From positions 1-64,000 of the forward strand of contig JAJFLR010000030.1 in NCBI GenBank assembly GCA_021772565.1: 64,000 nt of DNA, given 5' to 3'. Of this stretch, positions 1 to 8,549 are shown piece by piece. A program made the translations under genes and the position numbers. Origin of the DNA: Opitutales bacterium. Its GTDB lineage: Bacteria; Verrucomicrobiota; Verrucomicrobiia; Opitutales; JAJFLR01. The notes beneath the pieces were generated by a model. The model was given only the letters and a program-made list of their open reading frames with translations, made no database searches and was not told where the DNA came from. The stretch's first letter is position 1; the number at the start of each line of letters is the position of its first letter.

Positions 1-285
1 AGACTTGTATGTTTTTAATACACCAATATTTTATGAAAAAATCAAGTAAATTTTTCAAAAAAAAAGAAAAATTCGAACAATATTATTTATCTAAGTGACT
101 GGAATGTAGAAAGTTCTGTTTTTTCGTTCAGGCACTAATTATTAGTTTTAAATTCAAGCCCAATCTGGGTGAAGTAATTATTCCTGTGTGTTACAATCCC
201 TCGCAAAACATTATCTTCATATCAGCTTTAGAAAATAAGATACTATATCACCCTTTCAGGGCTCGTTAATTTATAACTATTATTC

Positions 286-306
286 CCCAGGGCTGTAACC
301 CCTGGG
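286..306. repeat. GC-rich stem-loop repeat fragment
   Basis: A perfect 7-bp inverted repeat (cccaggg at 286-292, ccctggg at 300-306) with a 7-base loop. A smaller hairpin of similar style (ccct ttc aggg) lies at 251-261. The composition is unlike neighbouring AT-rich DNA, which suggests a dispersed intergenic repeat. No second copy was found in this window, so family status is inference. Confidence 0.4.
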
Positions 307-506
307 CTGGTTTAGAGCTGCCTTACAGGCATGTATAGCATCTGCAATAATAAATGTAGATGTCCTTTTCAACTCGGTAGCGAAAAGAATTTTGGTAGAG
401 AGGCTTGTCCGTTCGACTGAGTTCACGCCGAAGTCTCATCGAACACTCACGATCAAAGCTGAGGCATCCGTGGGTTAATTGAGGTTATTGATATAGATGT
501 GAAATC

Positions 507-535
507 ACGGACGACTCGGGACAGTCGTCCCTACC
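507..535. repeat. Dispersed stem-loop repeat
   Basis: An 8-bp perfect stem (ggacgact 509-516, agtcgtcc 523-530) with a 6-base loop. Read on the minus strand it is framed by TAGGG and CCGT. The element at 63961-63988 has the same frame (TAGGG, hairpin, CCGT) but a different hairpin, so both look like one family of intergenic stem-loops. Confidence 0.4.
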
Positions 536-750
536 AAATTTACTGTATTCACCATTCGACTGTAAATTCAATAAATTATCAAATCCTTCGGTTACTAAAA
601 TTATCCATTATTTCGGTAATTTATTTTGTCAAATGCTATAAAATCAGAATCACGCCCTACCAGATAAAGACAGTTACTTAATTTTACGCAATCCATGTAC
701 ATTTAACTCAGCACTCTTATAGCAGATGCTTTAATTGCAAGCTAACTGCA

Positions 751-2550
751 TTATGTAGTCTTCAGTACTTTAATAAAAGCATCTTGAGGGATAGAAACTT
801 TACCAATTTGCTTCATCCTTTTTTTACCGGCTTTTTGTTTATCCAATAATTTTCGTTTGCGAGATATATCTCCTCCATAACATTTGGCCGTTACATCTTT
901 TCTCATCGCACTGATAGTTTCACGAGCAATGACAGTACCACCAATTGCGGCTTGAATGGCTATTTTAAACATCTGTTTCGGTAAAATTTCTTTAAGTTTA
1001 TCACATAACGCTCTGCCCTTGCTATCAGCTTTTTTTCTATGCACTATGGAAGAAAACGCATCGACTGATTCACTGTTTACTAAAATATCTAACTTTACCA
1101 AATCTGATTTTTGATATTGATCAAATTCATAGTCCATGGATCCATAACCTTTAGTTATGCTTTTTAGTTTGTCATTAAAATCAATCAGAATTTCATTCAA
1201 TGGTAAGTTACAGTGTACCATTAAACGAGTTTCATCTAACGTCTCAGTATGATCACAGATTCCGCGTCTTTCCATTATTAAATGGAGTATATCTCCAATA
1301 CTTTCAGTTGGCAGATGAATAACTACTTTTATAAATGGTTCAGATATTGATTCAATAGTACTCGGATCTGGTAGATGAACAGGGTTATCAACATGAATTT
1401 TTTCACCATCGGTTGTTTGAACAATATAGACCACACTTGGATAAGTGGAAATGATATCCAGATCATACTCTCGCCGCAATCGTTCAATAACTATTTCCAT
1501 ATGCAGCAGACCAAGAAACCCACAGCGAAATCCAAATCCCAACGCAGTCGAACTTTCAGGTTGGTAAATAAATGCAGCATCATTGAGTCTCAGTTTGCCA
1601 ACTGCAGTTTTTAATTTTTCGTAATCAGATGTGTCGAGCGGATATATTCCGGCAAAAACCATTGGTTGTACTTCCTGGTAACCGGGCAACATTTCAGCAG
1701 CAGGGTTAGATAATTGTGTAATAGTATCGCCAATTTTTATATCAGCTACATCTTTTATATTAGTTACAATATAGCCTACACCTCCAGTGGGCAATTCGTC
1801 TTTTGCATCCATTCCAGGTGAAAATACTCCGACCTCTTTAACCTCGGCACGGACATTATCACTCATCATCAGAATAGGAACTCCTTTTTTTAATGATCCT
1901 GAGAATACGCGAACATAGCAAATAACACCTTTGAACGCATCGTAAACACAGTCAAAAATAAGGACTCTGGTTTCTTTGATTTCAGACCATCTAGGTTTTG
2001 GAATTCGAGAAATTATTGATTCCATTATATCCTCGATGCCAATACCTGACTTTGCACTTGCTAAAATTGCATCTTCTGAAGGTATCGCTAAAATGTCTTC
2101 TAACTGTTTAGAAACATGGGCAACATCTGCGCTCGGTAAATCTATTTTATTGATTACAGGCAAAATTTCTAGTTTTTGATTGTGAGCAAGATTTGCATTG
2201 GCTACAGTTTGAGCCTCGATACCCTGTGCTGCGTCAACCAAGAGAACTGCACCCTCGCAGGCAGCTAAACTTCGGGACACTTCGTAAGAAAAATCAACGT
2301 GTCCAGGTGTGTCAATTAGATTAAATTGATAGTGCTCACCACTTTTTGAAGTGTAGTTTAAAGTAACAGGATGACTTTTAATTGTTATGCCTCTTTCTCG
2401 TTCTAAATCCATAGAATCGAGGAGCTGTTCTTTCATGTCACGCTTTTGAACAGTATTTGTAGCTTCAAGCAATCGATCAGACAATGTAGTCTTTCCATGA
2501 TCGATATGTGCTATGATACAAAAGTTGCGAATGTGATTGATTGTTGGCAT
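751..2550 (-). CDS. lepA: Elongation factor 4 (LepA), ribosome back-translocation GTPase
   Basis: LepA is a translational GTPase that acts on stalled or mistranslocated ribosomes, moves to the membrane under stress, and promotes fidelity and ribosome maturation. The 599-residue length is normal for the family. The GTPase motifs are complete: P-loop AHIDHGKT at residues 14-21, switch I with RERGIT at 51-56, DTPGH at 80-84 and NKID at 134-137. The LepA-specific C-terminal domain follows, ending in a basic stretch (KCYGGDISRKRKLLDKQKAGKKRM) abbreviated here as KCYGGDISRKRKLL. The ATG start has no Shine-Dalgarno sequence. It is transcribed alone, divergently from uppS across a 122-bp gap that must hold both promoters. 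Identification is firm. Confidence 0.98.
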   Translation of the reverse strand: MPTINHIRNFCIIAHIDHGKTTLSDRLLEATNTVQKRDMKEQLLDSMDLERERGITIKSHPVTLNYTSKSGEHYQFNLIDTPGHVDFSYEVSRSLAACEGAVLLVDAAQGIEAQTVANANLAHNQKLEILPVINKIDLPSADVAHVSKQLEDILAIPSEDAILASAKSGIGIEDIMESIISRIPKPRWSEIKETRVLIFDCVYDAFKGVICYVRVFSGSLKKGVPILMMSDNVRAEVKEVGVFSPGMDAKDELPTGGVGYIVTNIKDVADIKIGDTITQLSNPAAEMLPGYQEVQPMVFAGIYPLDTSDYEKLKTAVGKLRLNDAAFIYQPESSTALGFGFRCGFLGLLHMEIVIERLRREYDLDIISTYPSVVYIVQTTDGEKIHVDNPVHLPDPSTIESISEPFIKVVIHLPTESIGDILHLIMERRGICDHTETLDETRLMVHCNLPLNEILIDFNDKLKSITKGYGSMDYEFDQYQKSDLVKLDILVNSESVDAFSSIVHRKKADSKGRALCDKLKEILPKQMFKIAIQAAIGGTVIARETISAMRKDVTAKCYGGDISRKRKLLDKQKAGKKRMKQIGKVSIPQDAFIKVLKTT

Positions 2551-2672
2551 GGCTGGGGATTAACAACGCTTCGTTTCAGAAAATCAAGCTTTCCTAAAGA
2601 TTTTATTGTAAAAAATAGGCGGCCACTGTTAATTTATCGAATTAAAAATTTTGTTGTGGCTAATATATATCG

Positions 2673-3416
2673 ATGACTAAATCTAAAGATCAGATAACTC
2701 AAATTCCCAATCATGTAGCGATTATTATGGATGGCAATGGTCGTTGGGCTAAAAAAAGGAAGCTGCCCAGAATAGAAGGTCATAGGAAAGGCGTTAATAA
2801 TGTTAAGAAAATCGTACGCCATGCATCTGATCTTGGGATAAAGTATTTAACTTTATTTGCATTTTCTGTTGAAAACTGGAACAGACCAAAACTTGAGGTA
2901 GACGCACTGATGCAATTGCTTCTTAGATTTATTAAGAGCCAAACCAAAGAAATGAAAAAAAATAAAATACGGCTTGGGGTTATAGGACGTATTAAAGAGT
3001 TACCTTCAAAAGTAGTTAAAGCACTTGAGAAATCTATGGATGAAACCAAACACTTCGATCATTTAAATTTGGTTTTAGCATTAAATTATGGATCCAGAAC
3101 GGAAGTATTGGATGCAGTTAAATCGTTTTCTACTGCCTTTAAAAATAATGAAGAATCAATAGATGACTTAGACTGGAACAGATTTTCAAATTATTTATAT
3201 ACCGATAATATCCCTGATCCTGATTTAATCATTAGAACATCCGGAGAAAAAAGAATCAGTAATTTTTTACTGCTGCAAGGTGCGTACTCTGAATATTATT
3301 TCACAGATAAATATTGGCCTGATTTTCATGAACAAGAACTTTCAGAAGCTATCGAGTCATATAAAAAAAGAGAACGCAGATTTGGAAAAACTGGAGAGCA
3401 GGTTAACACTAATTAA
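2673..3416 (+). CDS. uppS: Undecaprenyl diphosphate synthase (isoprenyl transferase)
   Basis: This cis-prenyltransferase adds isopentenyl diphosphate units to farnesyl diphosphate to make the C55 lipid carrier for peptidoglycan and surface polysaccharides. The 247-residue protein has the family landmarks: DGNGRWA at residues 20-26, whose Asp is the catalytic residue; a GHR motif shortly after; SVENWNRP near residue 70; and the RTSGEKRISNFLLLQ motif with downstream WPDF in the C-terminal third. The ATG at 2673 has no Shine-Dalgarno sequence. cdsA starts 7 bp after its stop, so the two form a lipid-precursor operon. Undecaprenyl phosphate would serve the glycan genes directly downstream. Confidence 0.97.
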   Translation: MTKSKDQITQIPNHVAIIMDGNGRWAKKRKLPRIEGHRKGVNNVKKIVRHASDLGIKYLTLFAFSVENWNRPKLEVDALMQLLLRFIKSQTKEMKKNKIRLGVIGRIKELPSKVVKALEKSMDETKHFDHLNLVLALNYGSRTEVLDAVKSFSTAFKNNEESIDDLDWNRFSNYLYTDNIPDPDLIIRTSGEKRISNFLLLQGAYSEYYFTDKYWPDFHEQELSEAIESYKKRERRFGKTGEQVNTN

Positions 3417-3423
3417 TTTATCA

Positions 3424-4263
3424 ATGAAAAATAGAGTCATATCAACTGTCACTTTATGGTTAATAATCTTGTTAGTGCTTTTTTTTATGGGCGCACCCGC
3501 AGGTGCAATATTACTCACAATACTTTCTGGTTTAGCTCAATATGAATATTATCAGCTGGCAAAAAAAGGTGGTTTTGCATCCCATGCAACACTTGGAATA
3601 ATTCTAGGATCTTTTCTGATATTGGGTGCATATTTTCTGCCTAAAATAGAGTTATTCAATAGTGTAAACTCGGCGGGATTATTGATAGTGGAAATTGTAA
3701 TATATTGTATCGTGGTATTATTTATGAGTGGAACCAATAATAAGTTTATCACAATGATAACAACACTGTCCGGTATCATATATTTCCCATTGTTGTTGTG
3801 TAGTTTTGTGAATATTATTTTATTATTTCACAATGAGCGTATTGGGCTTTTTATAGCGGTATGGGTGGTTATAATTGCTAAATTTACAGATGTTGGAGCT
3901 TATCTTATAGGATCCAAATTTGGGAGAAATAAACTAGTACCAAAAATTAGTCCAAAAAAAACCTGGGAAGGTGCGATAGGTGGAGTTTTGATTTCCATCT
4001 CAATAGCTACATTTATTTTTCTAATTTTCAACAGATCCTTTCCTGTCGAATTTAATTTGATTAACGTTATGTTAATAGCTTGTTTTGTTTCTATAGTCTC
4101 AATATTTTCTGACCTATTTGAGTCATTAATTAAACGTGAGGTAAAGGTAAAAGATTCGGGTAATATTATTCCGGGAATAGGTGGTGCATTTGATCTAATG
4201 GACAGTTTGTTGTTTGCGGCGCCGTTGGCTTATCTGCTGATTAAATTTATTTTGTTAGTTTAA
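3424..4263 (+). CDS. cdsA: Phosphatidate cytidylyltransferase (CDP-diglyceride synthase)
   Basis: This integral membrane enzyme makes CDP-diacylglycerol from phosphatidate and CTP, the branch point for bacterial phospholipids. I place the start at ATG 3424 (279 residues). The frame is open back to 3280, but that would overlap uppS by over 130 bp and add a hydrophilic leader atypical of CdsA. Multiple hydrophobic segments and a C-terminal signature are visible: SLIKREVKVKDSG, then PGIGGAFDLMDS. Textbook members have PGHGGxxDRxDS, so the usual His is Ile and the usual Arg is Leu, while both Asp residues are kept. The 3' end overlaps the convergent glycosyltransferase by 9 bp. Confidence 0.93.
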   Translation: MKNRVISTVTLWLIILLVLFFMGAPAGAILLTILSGLAQYEYYQLAKKGGFASHATLGIILGSFLILGAYFLPKIELFNSVNSAGLLIVEIVIYCIVVLFMSGTNNKFITMITTLSGIIYFPLLLCSFVNIILLFHNERIGLFIAVWVVIIAKFTDVGAYLIGSKFGRNKLVPKISPKKTWEGAIGGVLISISIATFIFLIFNRSFPVEFNLINVMLIACFVSIVSIFSDLFESLIKREVKVKDSGNIIPGIGGAFDLMDSLLFAAPLAYLLIKFILLV

Positions 4264-5358
4264 TAATTTCTGGTATATTTTATGCCATTCAATTGAAATT
4301 TTTTCTGAAGAATAGGGTGTTAGATATTTTCTGAAATCTTTTGGTGATGCAAAAATCGGATGGTAAATAAATTTTCTTAAAGCTTCAGTTAAATCTTTAA
4401 TATCGCCGTTGGAAAAAATAAATCCGTTTTTATTATCTTCGATCAATGTACTGGTAAATATCTTATCTGAAATAATTACTGGCTTTCCGTAACTTAGCGA
4501 CTCAAGTGTAACAATTGAAAAGCTATCACTTACTGATGGCACAATTAGTACATCAATTTTTTTAAAAAATATTGCTATATCATATTGGTAATTATTCCAT
4601 GTAAAATGCTCATTTAAATTTAATTCTAAAATTCTTTTTTTAAGAGATTGATAATAATATTTTCCATTATTTTTATTAGGCACTGATCCAATGTGATTAA
4701 TCCTGATTTTAGATTTTTCGCTCGCTGATAAATTACCAATTGCCTCTACTAGTAAGTGCCATCCCTTATGGTGTGCAATTTCTCCTATTCCTCCAATTAC
4801 TATAGGAGGTTCATGGTCAAATGATGGATTATCAATTGCAATTTCTTCTATAAAAATTGAGTTGGGGACTACCGAGTAATAATTTTTATTTTTAATTCCG
4901 TAGTACTCACCCATCCATGCTGACACAAAATTTATTCTGTATTTCATAAAATAAACGACTAATTTATAAAACCATTTTTGACGTCCAAGAACGTGAACAG
5001 TAGCAACAGATCTTTTTAATCCAAATAATTTTAATATTAAGGCAATAAGTATACCAGTACGAGAATGGCCGTGGAATATTAGTTTGGGATTATTTTTGAT
5101 TCTTTTGTAAACAGTTAAAGCAAATATAATGGATCTTATGCCGGTTGATAAATTTATTTTTTCGGCATCAATTTTATTACATTTTAATAGTTTAAGCTGT
5201 TCTTTGGATTTCTGTTTGAAATTTTTACTAACAATTAAACATGAGTTAAATGAGTTAATTTTATTAAGATTTCTAATTTGCTTAATGATACCACCTTCAT
5301 CAGATTCGTATCCAACAAAATGTATTACTGTTAACTTACTCACGGTATTTAGAATCAA
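4255..5358 (-). CDS. Glycosyltransferase family 4 (GT-B fold)
   Basis: This is a retaining GT4-type sugar transferase, probably cytoplasmic and acting on a lipid-linked surface glycan. The N-terminal half has the HFVGYESDEGG loop expected of the acceptor domain. The C-terminal half has the donor-domain strand IGGIGEIAHHKGWHLL near residue 190 and the family motif with DSFSIVTLESLSYGKPVI near residue 290, where the glutamate binds the nucleotide sugar. The start is TTG 5358, overlapping the TGA of the upstream GT2 gene; GTG 5343, giving MSKLTVIHFV, is an equally good start. It is co-transcribed with GT2 and its 3' end overlaps cdsA. The sugar is not predictable. Confidence 0.88.
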   Translation of the reverse strand: MILNTVSKLTVIHFVGYESDEGGIIKQIRNLNKINSFNSCLIVSKNFKQKSKEQLKLLKCNKIDAEKINLSTGIRSIIFALTVYKRIKNNPKLIFHGHSRTGILIALILKLFGLKRSVATVHVLGRQKWFYKLVVYFMKYRINFVSAWMGEYYGIKNKNYYSVVPNSIFIEEIAIDNPSFDHEPPIVIGGIGEIAHHKGWHLLVEAIGNLSASEKSKIRINHIGSVPNKNNGKYYYQSLKKRILELNLNEHFTWNNYQYDIAIFFKKIDVLIVPSVSDSFSIVTLESLSYGKPVIISDKIFTSTLIEDNKNGFIFSNGDIKDLTEALRKFIYHPIFASPKDFRKYLTPYSSEKISIEWHKIYQKLLN

Positions 5359-6185
5359 TCATGAATAGTGTGATAGACTGAAATTCCAAAGTATATTTTT
5401 ATTTTACGGATAATTGATCTAAGCCAATTAATTCTTCTTAAGGGATGTGATATTAAATAAAAGTTAAGTTTTATCTCTTGGAGAGAAAATCGACTACACT
5501 TGTATTTTCTGCGAATTGATAAAAAATCTTTGTGTTGTTTGTAAGTGCCCTCAAGTGTGTCTGTAATTGAATCCTTGCGTCTTCTATATATGCTCAATAC
5601 ATCTGGTATAACAATTGTTTCATAATGTTTTGCCGCCCTTAATATCCACTCATAATCCATTGTATAAAACATATGATTTTCTTCATCAAGTAATCCGACC
5701 TTTTCATAAACTTCTCTGTGTACTATTGTTGATGCTTGAATGATTCCAGTTTGTTTTTCTAATAGATCATTGACACTATACTTATAGCCCTGGTTTGTGA
5801 ATTCTACATTACCATCATAATTCAATACGTTTTGAGCACCACAAAACATTTTGCATTTAGGGAATTTAATTATATGTTGAATTAATATTTTGAGCGCATT
5901 TGGGGCTAACATATCATCTGCATTTAACCATATAATCCAATCACCACTTGATAATTTAATACCCTTATTAACAGCATGAGATAATCCGTTGTCAGGCTCG
6001 CTTATCCATTTAATATCTAATTCTGAACTCAGATAATCAGTAGTCCCATCTGTTGATAAGCCATCAATAATCCAATGTTCAATTTGGTTATTATTGATAT
6101 CCTGATTTTTTACAGATTTAATATTTTCAGAAATATATTCCCGGCAATTTAATGAAGGTGTAATAATTGAAAAAGTAATACTCAT
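5355..6185 (-). CDS. Glycosyltransferase family 2 (GT-A fold)
   Basis: This is an inverting GT2-type transferase for surface polysaccharide assembly. It opens with the classical strand TFSIITPSLNC, followed by DGLSTDGT, which contacts the nucleotide. A DxD-type metal site is present (WLNADD near residue 91), and a likely catalytic-base region with DYEWILRAAKHY follows near residue 185. Length 276 is normal. Translational coupling with the downstream GT4 gene is indicated by a 4-bp stop/start overlap. A 180-bp gap separates it from the divergently read O-antigen-ligase-like gene. The donor sugar and acceptor cannot be inferred. Confidence 0.9.
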   Translation of the reverse strand: MSITFSIITPSLNCREYISENIKSVKNQDINNNQIEHWIIDGLSTDGTTDYLSSELDIKWISEPDNGLSHAVNKGIKLSSGDWIIWLNADDMLAPNALKILIQHIIKFPKCKMFCGAQNVLNYDGNVEFTNQGYKYSVNDLLEKQTGIIQASTIVHREVYEKVGLLDEENHMFYTMDYEWILRAAKHYETIVIPDVLSIYRRRKDSITDTLEGTYKQHKDFLSIRRKYKCSRFSLQEIKLNFYLISHPLRRINWLRSIIRKIKIYFGISVYHTIHD

Positions 6186-6366
6186 AAAGTATTTATTTTG
6201 TATCTTAAAAAATATAGTTTGATTATGGAACTCTTGTGGTTATGTGCTTAGCGAATTATATTTAAATGAATATGAAATTTCTAATCTTAAAAAATCAAAA
6301 CACATTTATATATATTGAATCAATCACTTTAGTTATTATTTCTCAGTTAGGTTATAGCTTGTTGTA

Positions 6367-7827
6367 ATGGATATTAAGTTCAAACGAATAATTTGTATTA
6401 TTATTGGAATTATTTTAGCACCAATTATTGGCAATTGGATAGCAGAAGAAAGTTATTTCAAAATTGGATTATTTTTTATTATTTTTACGACTTTAATATT
6501 ACTACCTGTTATGAAACCATCTGTGATAATGGCATTTGGATTTTCTGCACCAATATTAATTCCTATTCCAATTATCCAAAAATTCCCATTAATATTTATC
6601 TGTCTATGTTGTGCTTTTTTTATTCGAATAATTTCAGATTCACGAGAGGGTGCTATAATTGTACAAAATTATAGAATAAGAATTGATTATTTAGTGATCT
6701 TTTTTTTCGGGTGGGTCTTGATGAGATATCTTCTTGATCCCGTAGTGCCAAGACACTTATCAGGACAGAGTGAAGATGTGTCCGGGTTTTTAGCATATTT
6801 TAAATACTTTTGTTGTTTATTAATATTTCTACTTCTTCCTATCGCTTTAAGAACAAAAGATGAAATAAACAATTTTTTAAAGTGGAGTGTTATAATATCT
6901 ATAATATTCGGATTTATCTTTCTTGTGGCCTCATTCGCCAATAATTTATTATTAAATAATATCCTTAATGTTTTTGGTATATTTACTGTCGGCGGAAGTG
7001 GTACTGTTCGTATTATTATGCTACCGTTTCTGGGGTTACACTTAGTTAGTCTATCATTGTATTGGCGAATTTTAAATTATTCACGTTTAACTAGAACGTT
7101 ACTGTTAGGAATAGGATTAATATTTATTTTATTTGGTGCTGGTAGATTGGGCGTTCTTCAGTTGATAGTAGTAATTTTTTCTACTAGTTTATTTTTAAAG
7201 AAATATCGATTGTTCTATTCTTTAACTATTTTATCAATTATTGTACTTATATCTGGTCATTTTATAGGTGAAAATGTCGAACTTAATCCTGAATTCAAAC
7301 CTGTAAGGCTACTTTCTATTGTTAGTCCTAAAATTGCATCATTAACTGATGCAAGTGACAATAATGAATGGCGTAAAGATAGGTGGAAATCAGCAGTTGA
7401 AGGTATTTTGGAGAAACCATTTATCGGTTATGGATATGGAAATTTGAAAGGCATTTTCGGAAACTATTTTAATTCAGCAGAATTATTAAAAGAGGCTAAA
7501 GTTCAACTTTCATTAGCCAGTGGTGAGACTCACAATGCATTATTATCTGCTGCATTTTCTTTAGGGATTCCATCAGTGATACTATTTCTTCTTTTATATT
7601 TTAAAATATTTTACAAGACTTGTTGCAAGATCTATGCAGAAAATAATTCTTATGCAAACCACCTATTTGCATGGATTAGTTGTTATTTATTATCAACTTT
7701 TGTGTCGATACAAGGAGGTGGAGAATTTAATAATACTAGACTGTGGTTTTTGATTACAATGGCTGTAATTATCAGTCATTTAGATATTAATAACGAAAAT
7801 AAAACAGAAGAAACTATATTTACTTAG
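6367..7827 (+). CDS. O-antigen ligase / polymerase-like membrane protein
   Basis: This polytopic protein of 486 residues is a candidate Wzy polymerase or WaaL ligase acting at the periplasmic face on undecaprenyl-linked glycans. About ten or more hydrophobic segments run from residue 7 onward. The large periplasmic loop, about residues 300-385, carries the hallmark GYGYGNLKG and ETHNALLSAAFSLG sequence typical of the Wzy_C family, in which the His is functionally important. Polymerase and ligase cannot be told apart by sequence alone. The 3' end overlaps the convergent trmB by 8 bp. The two glycosyltransferases upstream on the other strand and the flippase near 16.3 kb make a Wzx/Wzy-type route likely. 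Confidence 0.85.
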   Translation: MDIKFKRIICIIIGIILAPIIGNWIAEESYFKIGLFFIIFTTLILLPVMKPSVIMAFGFSAPILIPIPIIQKFPLIFICLCCAFFIRIISDSREGAIIVQNYRIRIDYLVIFFFGWVLMRYLLDPVVPRHLSGQSEDVSGFLAYFKYFCCLLIFLLLPIALRTKDEINNFLKWSVIISIIFGFIFLVASFANNLLLNNILNVFGIFTVGGSGTVRIIMLPFLGLHLVSLSLYWRILNYSRLTRTLLLGIGLIFILFGAGRLGVLQLIVVIFSTSLFLKKYRLFYSLTILSIIVLISGHFIGENVELNPEFKPVRLLSIVSPKIASLTDASDNNEWRKDRWKSAVEGILEKPFIGYGYGNLKGIFGNYFNSAELLKEAKVQLSLASGETHNALLSAAFSLGIPSVILFLLLYFKIFYKTCCKIYAENNSYANHLFAWISCYLLSTFVSIQGGGEFNNTRLWFLITMAVIISHLDINNENKTEETIFT

Positions 7828-8488
7828 AATGGATTGTTGTAACCATAGAATGTAATGCAATTAATGAATAGTAATCAGCAGTTAAGCTTTGGAAATATGT
7901 ATCTTCTTCAAAAGACCAAATTATTTCTTTTGATATCTGCCAGCGTTTGTTCATTGTGATTTTTTTTATAGACCAGTTATAGTAATCTTTATCATCAGTT
8001 CGAAAAAAAATTAATCCGCCTTTTTTTGTTTTACTAGCTAGTTTATTTAAAAAATTTTCCTGTATAATTCTTCTAGAGTTATGCCTTCTTTTAGGCCATG
8101 GATCAGGAAACAGCAAAACTATTTTATCAAATAAAAATTCAGGGGTTAATGCATTTAGCCATTCACAAGCTTCAGCTTTTATGAAAACTAAGTTATCTAA
8201 ATTACGTTTATTTTTTTTATGATTTGCTTTAGTCAATCGCTTACTAATTAGGTCAATTCCAATGCAGAGTTCATTAGGATTCTTTTCTGAATATGCTGTT
8301 ACCCAATGGCCGTGACCGCAGCCAATCTCTAGTAATATTTTATCATAGTCAGCAGCATTTTTTGTTATCTCATTGCAAATCTTATTTAGTTTACAACTGC
8401 GAATTATTTTTTTTTCGTTGAATTCTTTAAATGAGTTCGAAATGAAGTCATTTGTTATTAATTCGATTGGTTTTATATCAATATTCAT
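7820..8488 (-). CDS. trmB: tRNA (guanine-N7-)-methyltransferase
   Basis: TrmB methylates G46 in the variable loop of tRNAs using S-adenosylmethionine. The SAM-binding motif I is clear (LLEIGCGHGHWV near residue 53), followed by the acidic residue of GIDLISKR and the very characteristic FPDPWPKRRHNSRR near residue 129. A typical C-terminal FFRTDD motif follows. Length 222 is normal. The ATG 8488 start lacks a Shine-Dalgarno sequence. It stands alone between the O-antigen-ligase-like gene, which overlaps its 3' end, and the divergent recN 61 bp away. Confidence 0.96.
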   Translation of the reverse strand: MNIDIKPIELITNDFISNSFKEFNEKKIIRSCKLNKICNEITKNAADYDKILLEIGCGHGHWVTAYSEKNPNELCIGIDLISKRLTKANHKKNKRNLDNLVFIKAEACEWLNALTPEFLFDKIVLLFPDPWPKRRHNSRRIIQENFLNKLASKTKKGGLIFFRTDDKDYYNWSIKKITMNKRWQISKEIIWSFEEDTYFQSLTADYYSLIALHSMVTTIHSK

Positions 8489-8549
8489 TTAATTATAATT
8501 TTTTTATAATAATAGATATCAAATTTCCAAATATTTTTAAAGTAGGTAA

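Larger units (their letters stand above)
1..750. other. Gene-free region built of dispersed repeat fragments
   Basis: I see no convincing gene here; the only ORF (499-681) has a low-complexity translation and overlaps a stem-loop repeat. Visible structure: a hairpin with arms 286-292 and 300-306 inside GC-rich text that contrasts with the AT-rich surroundings; a second hairpin with arms 509-516 and 523-530; and inverted copies of gcatctgc at 338-345 and 722-729, which resemble the ends of the repeat element at 34925-35250. It lies downstream of lepA, which is read on the minus strand. No tRNA-like cloverleaf was recognised. Confidence 0.5.

Noticed and set aside
499-681. 60-residue plus-strand ORF near the left end
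   Set aside because: It starts inside a stem-loop repeat, its translation shows no family or signal features, and the surrounding 750 bp look non-coding.
3280-3423. Upstream extension of cdsA
   Set aside because: It would overlap uppS by more than 130 bp and add a hydrophilic leader not expected in CdsA; ATG 3424 gives a normal N-terminus.
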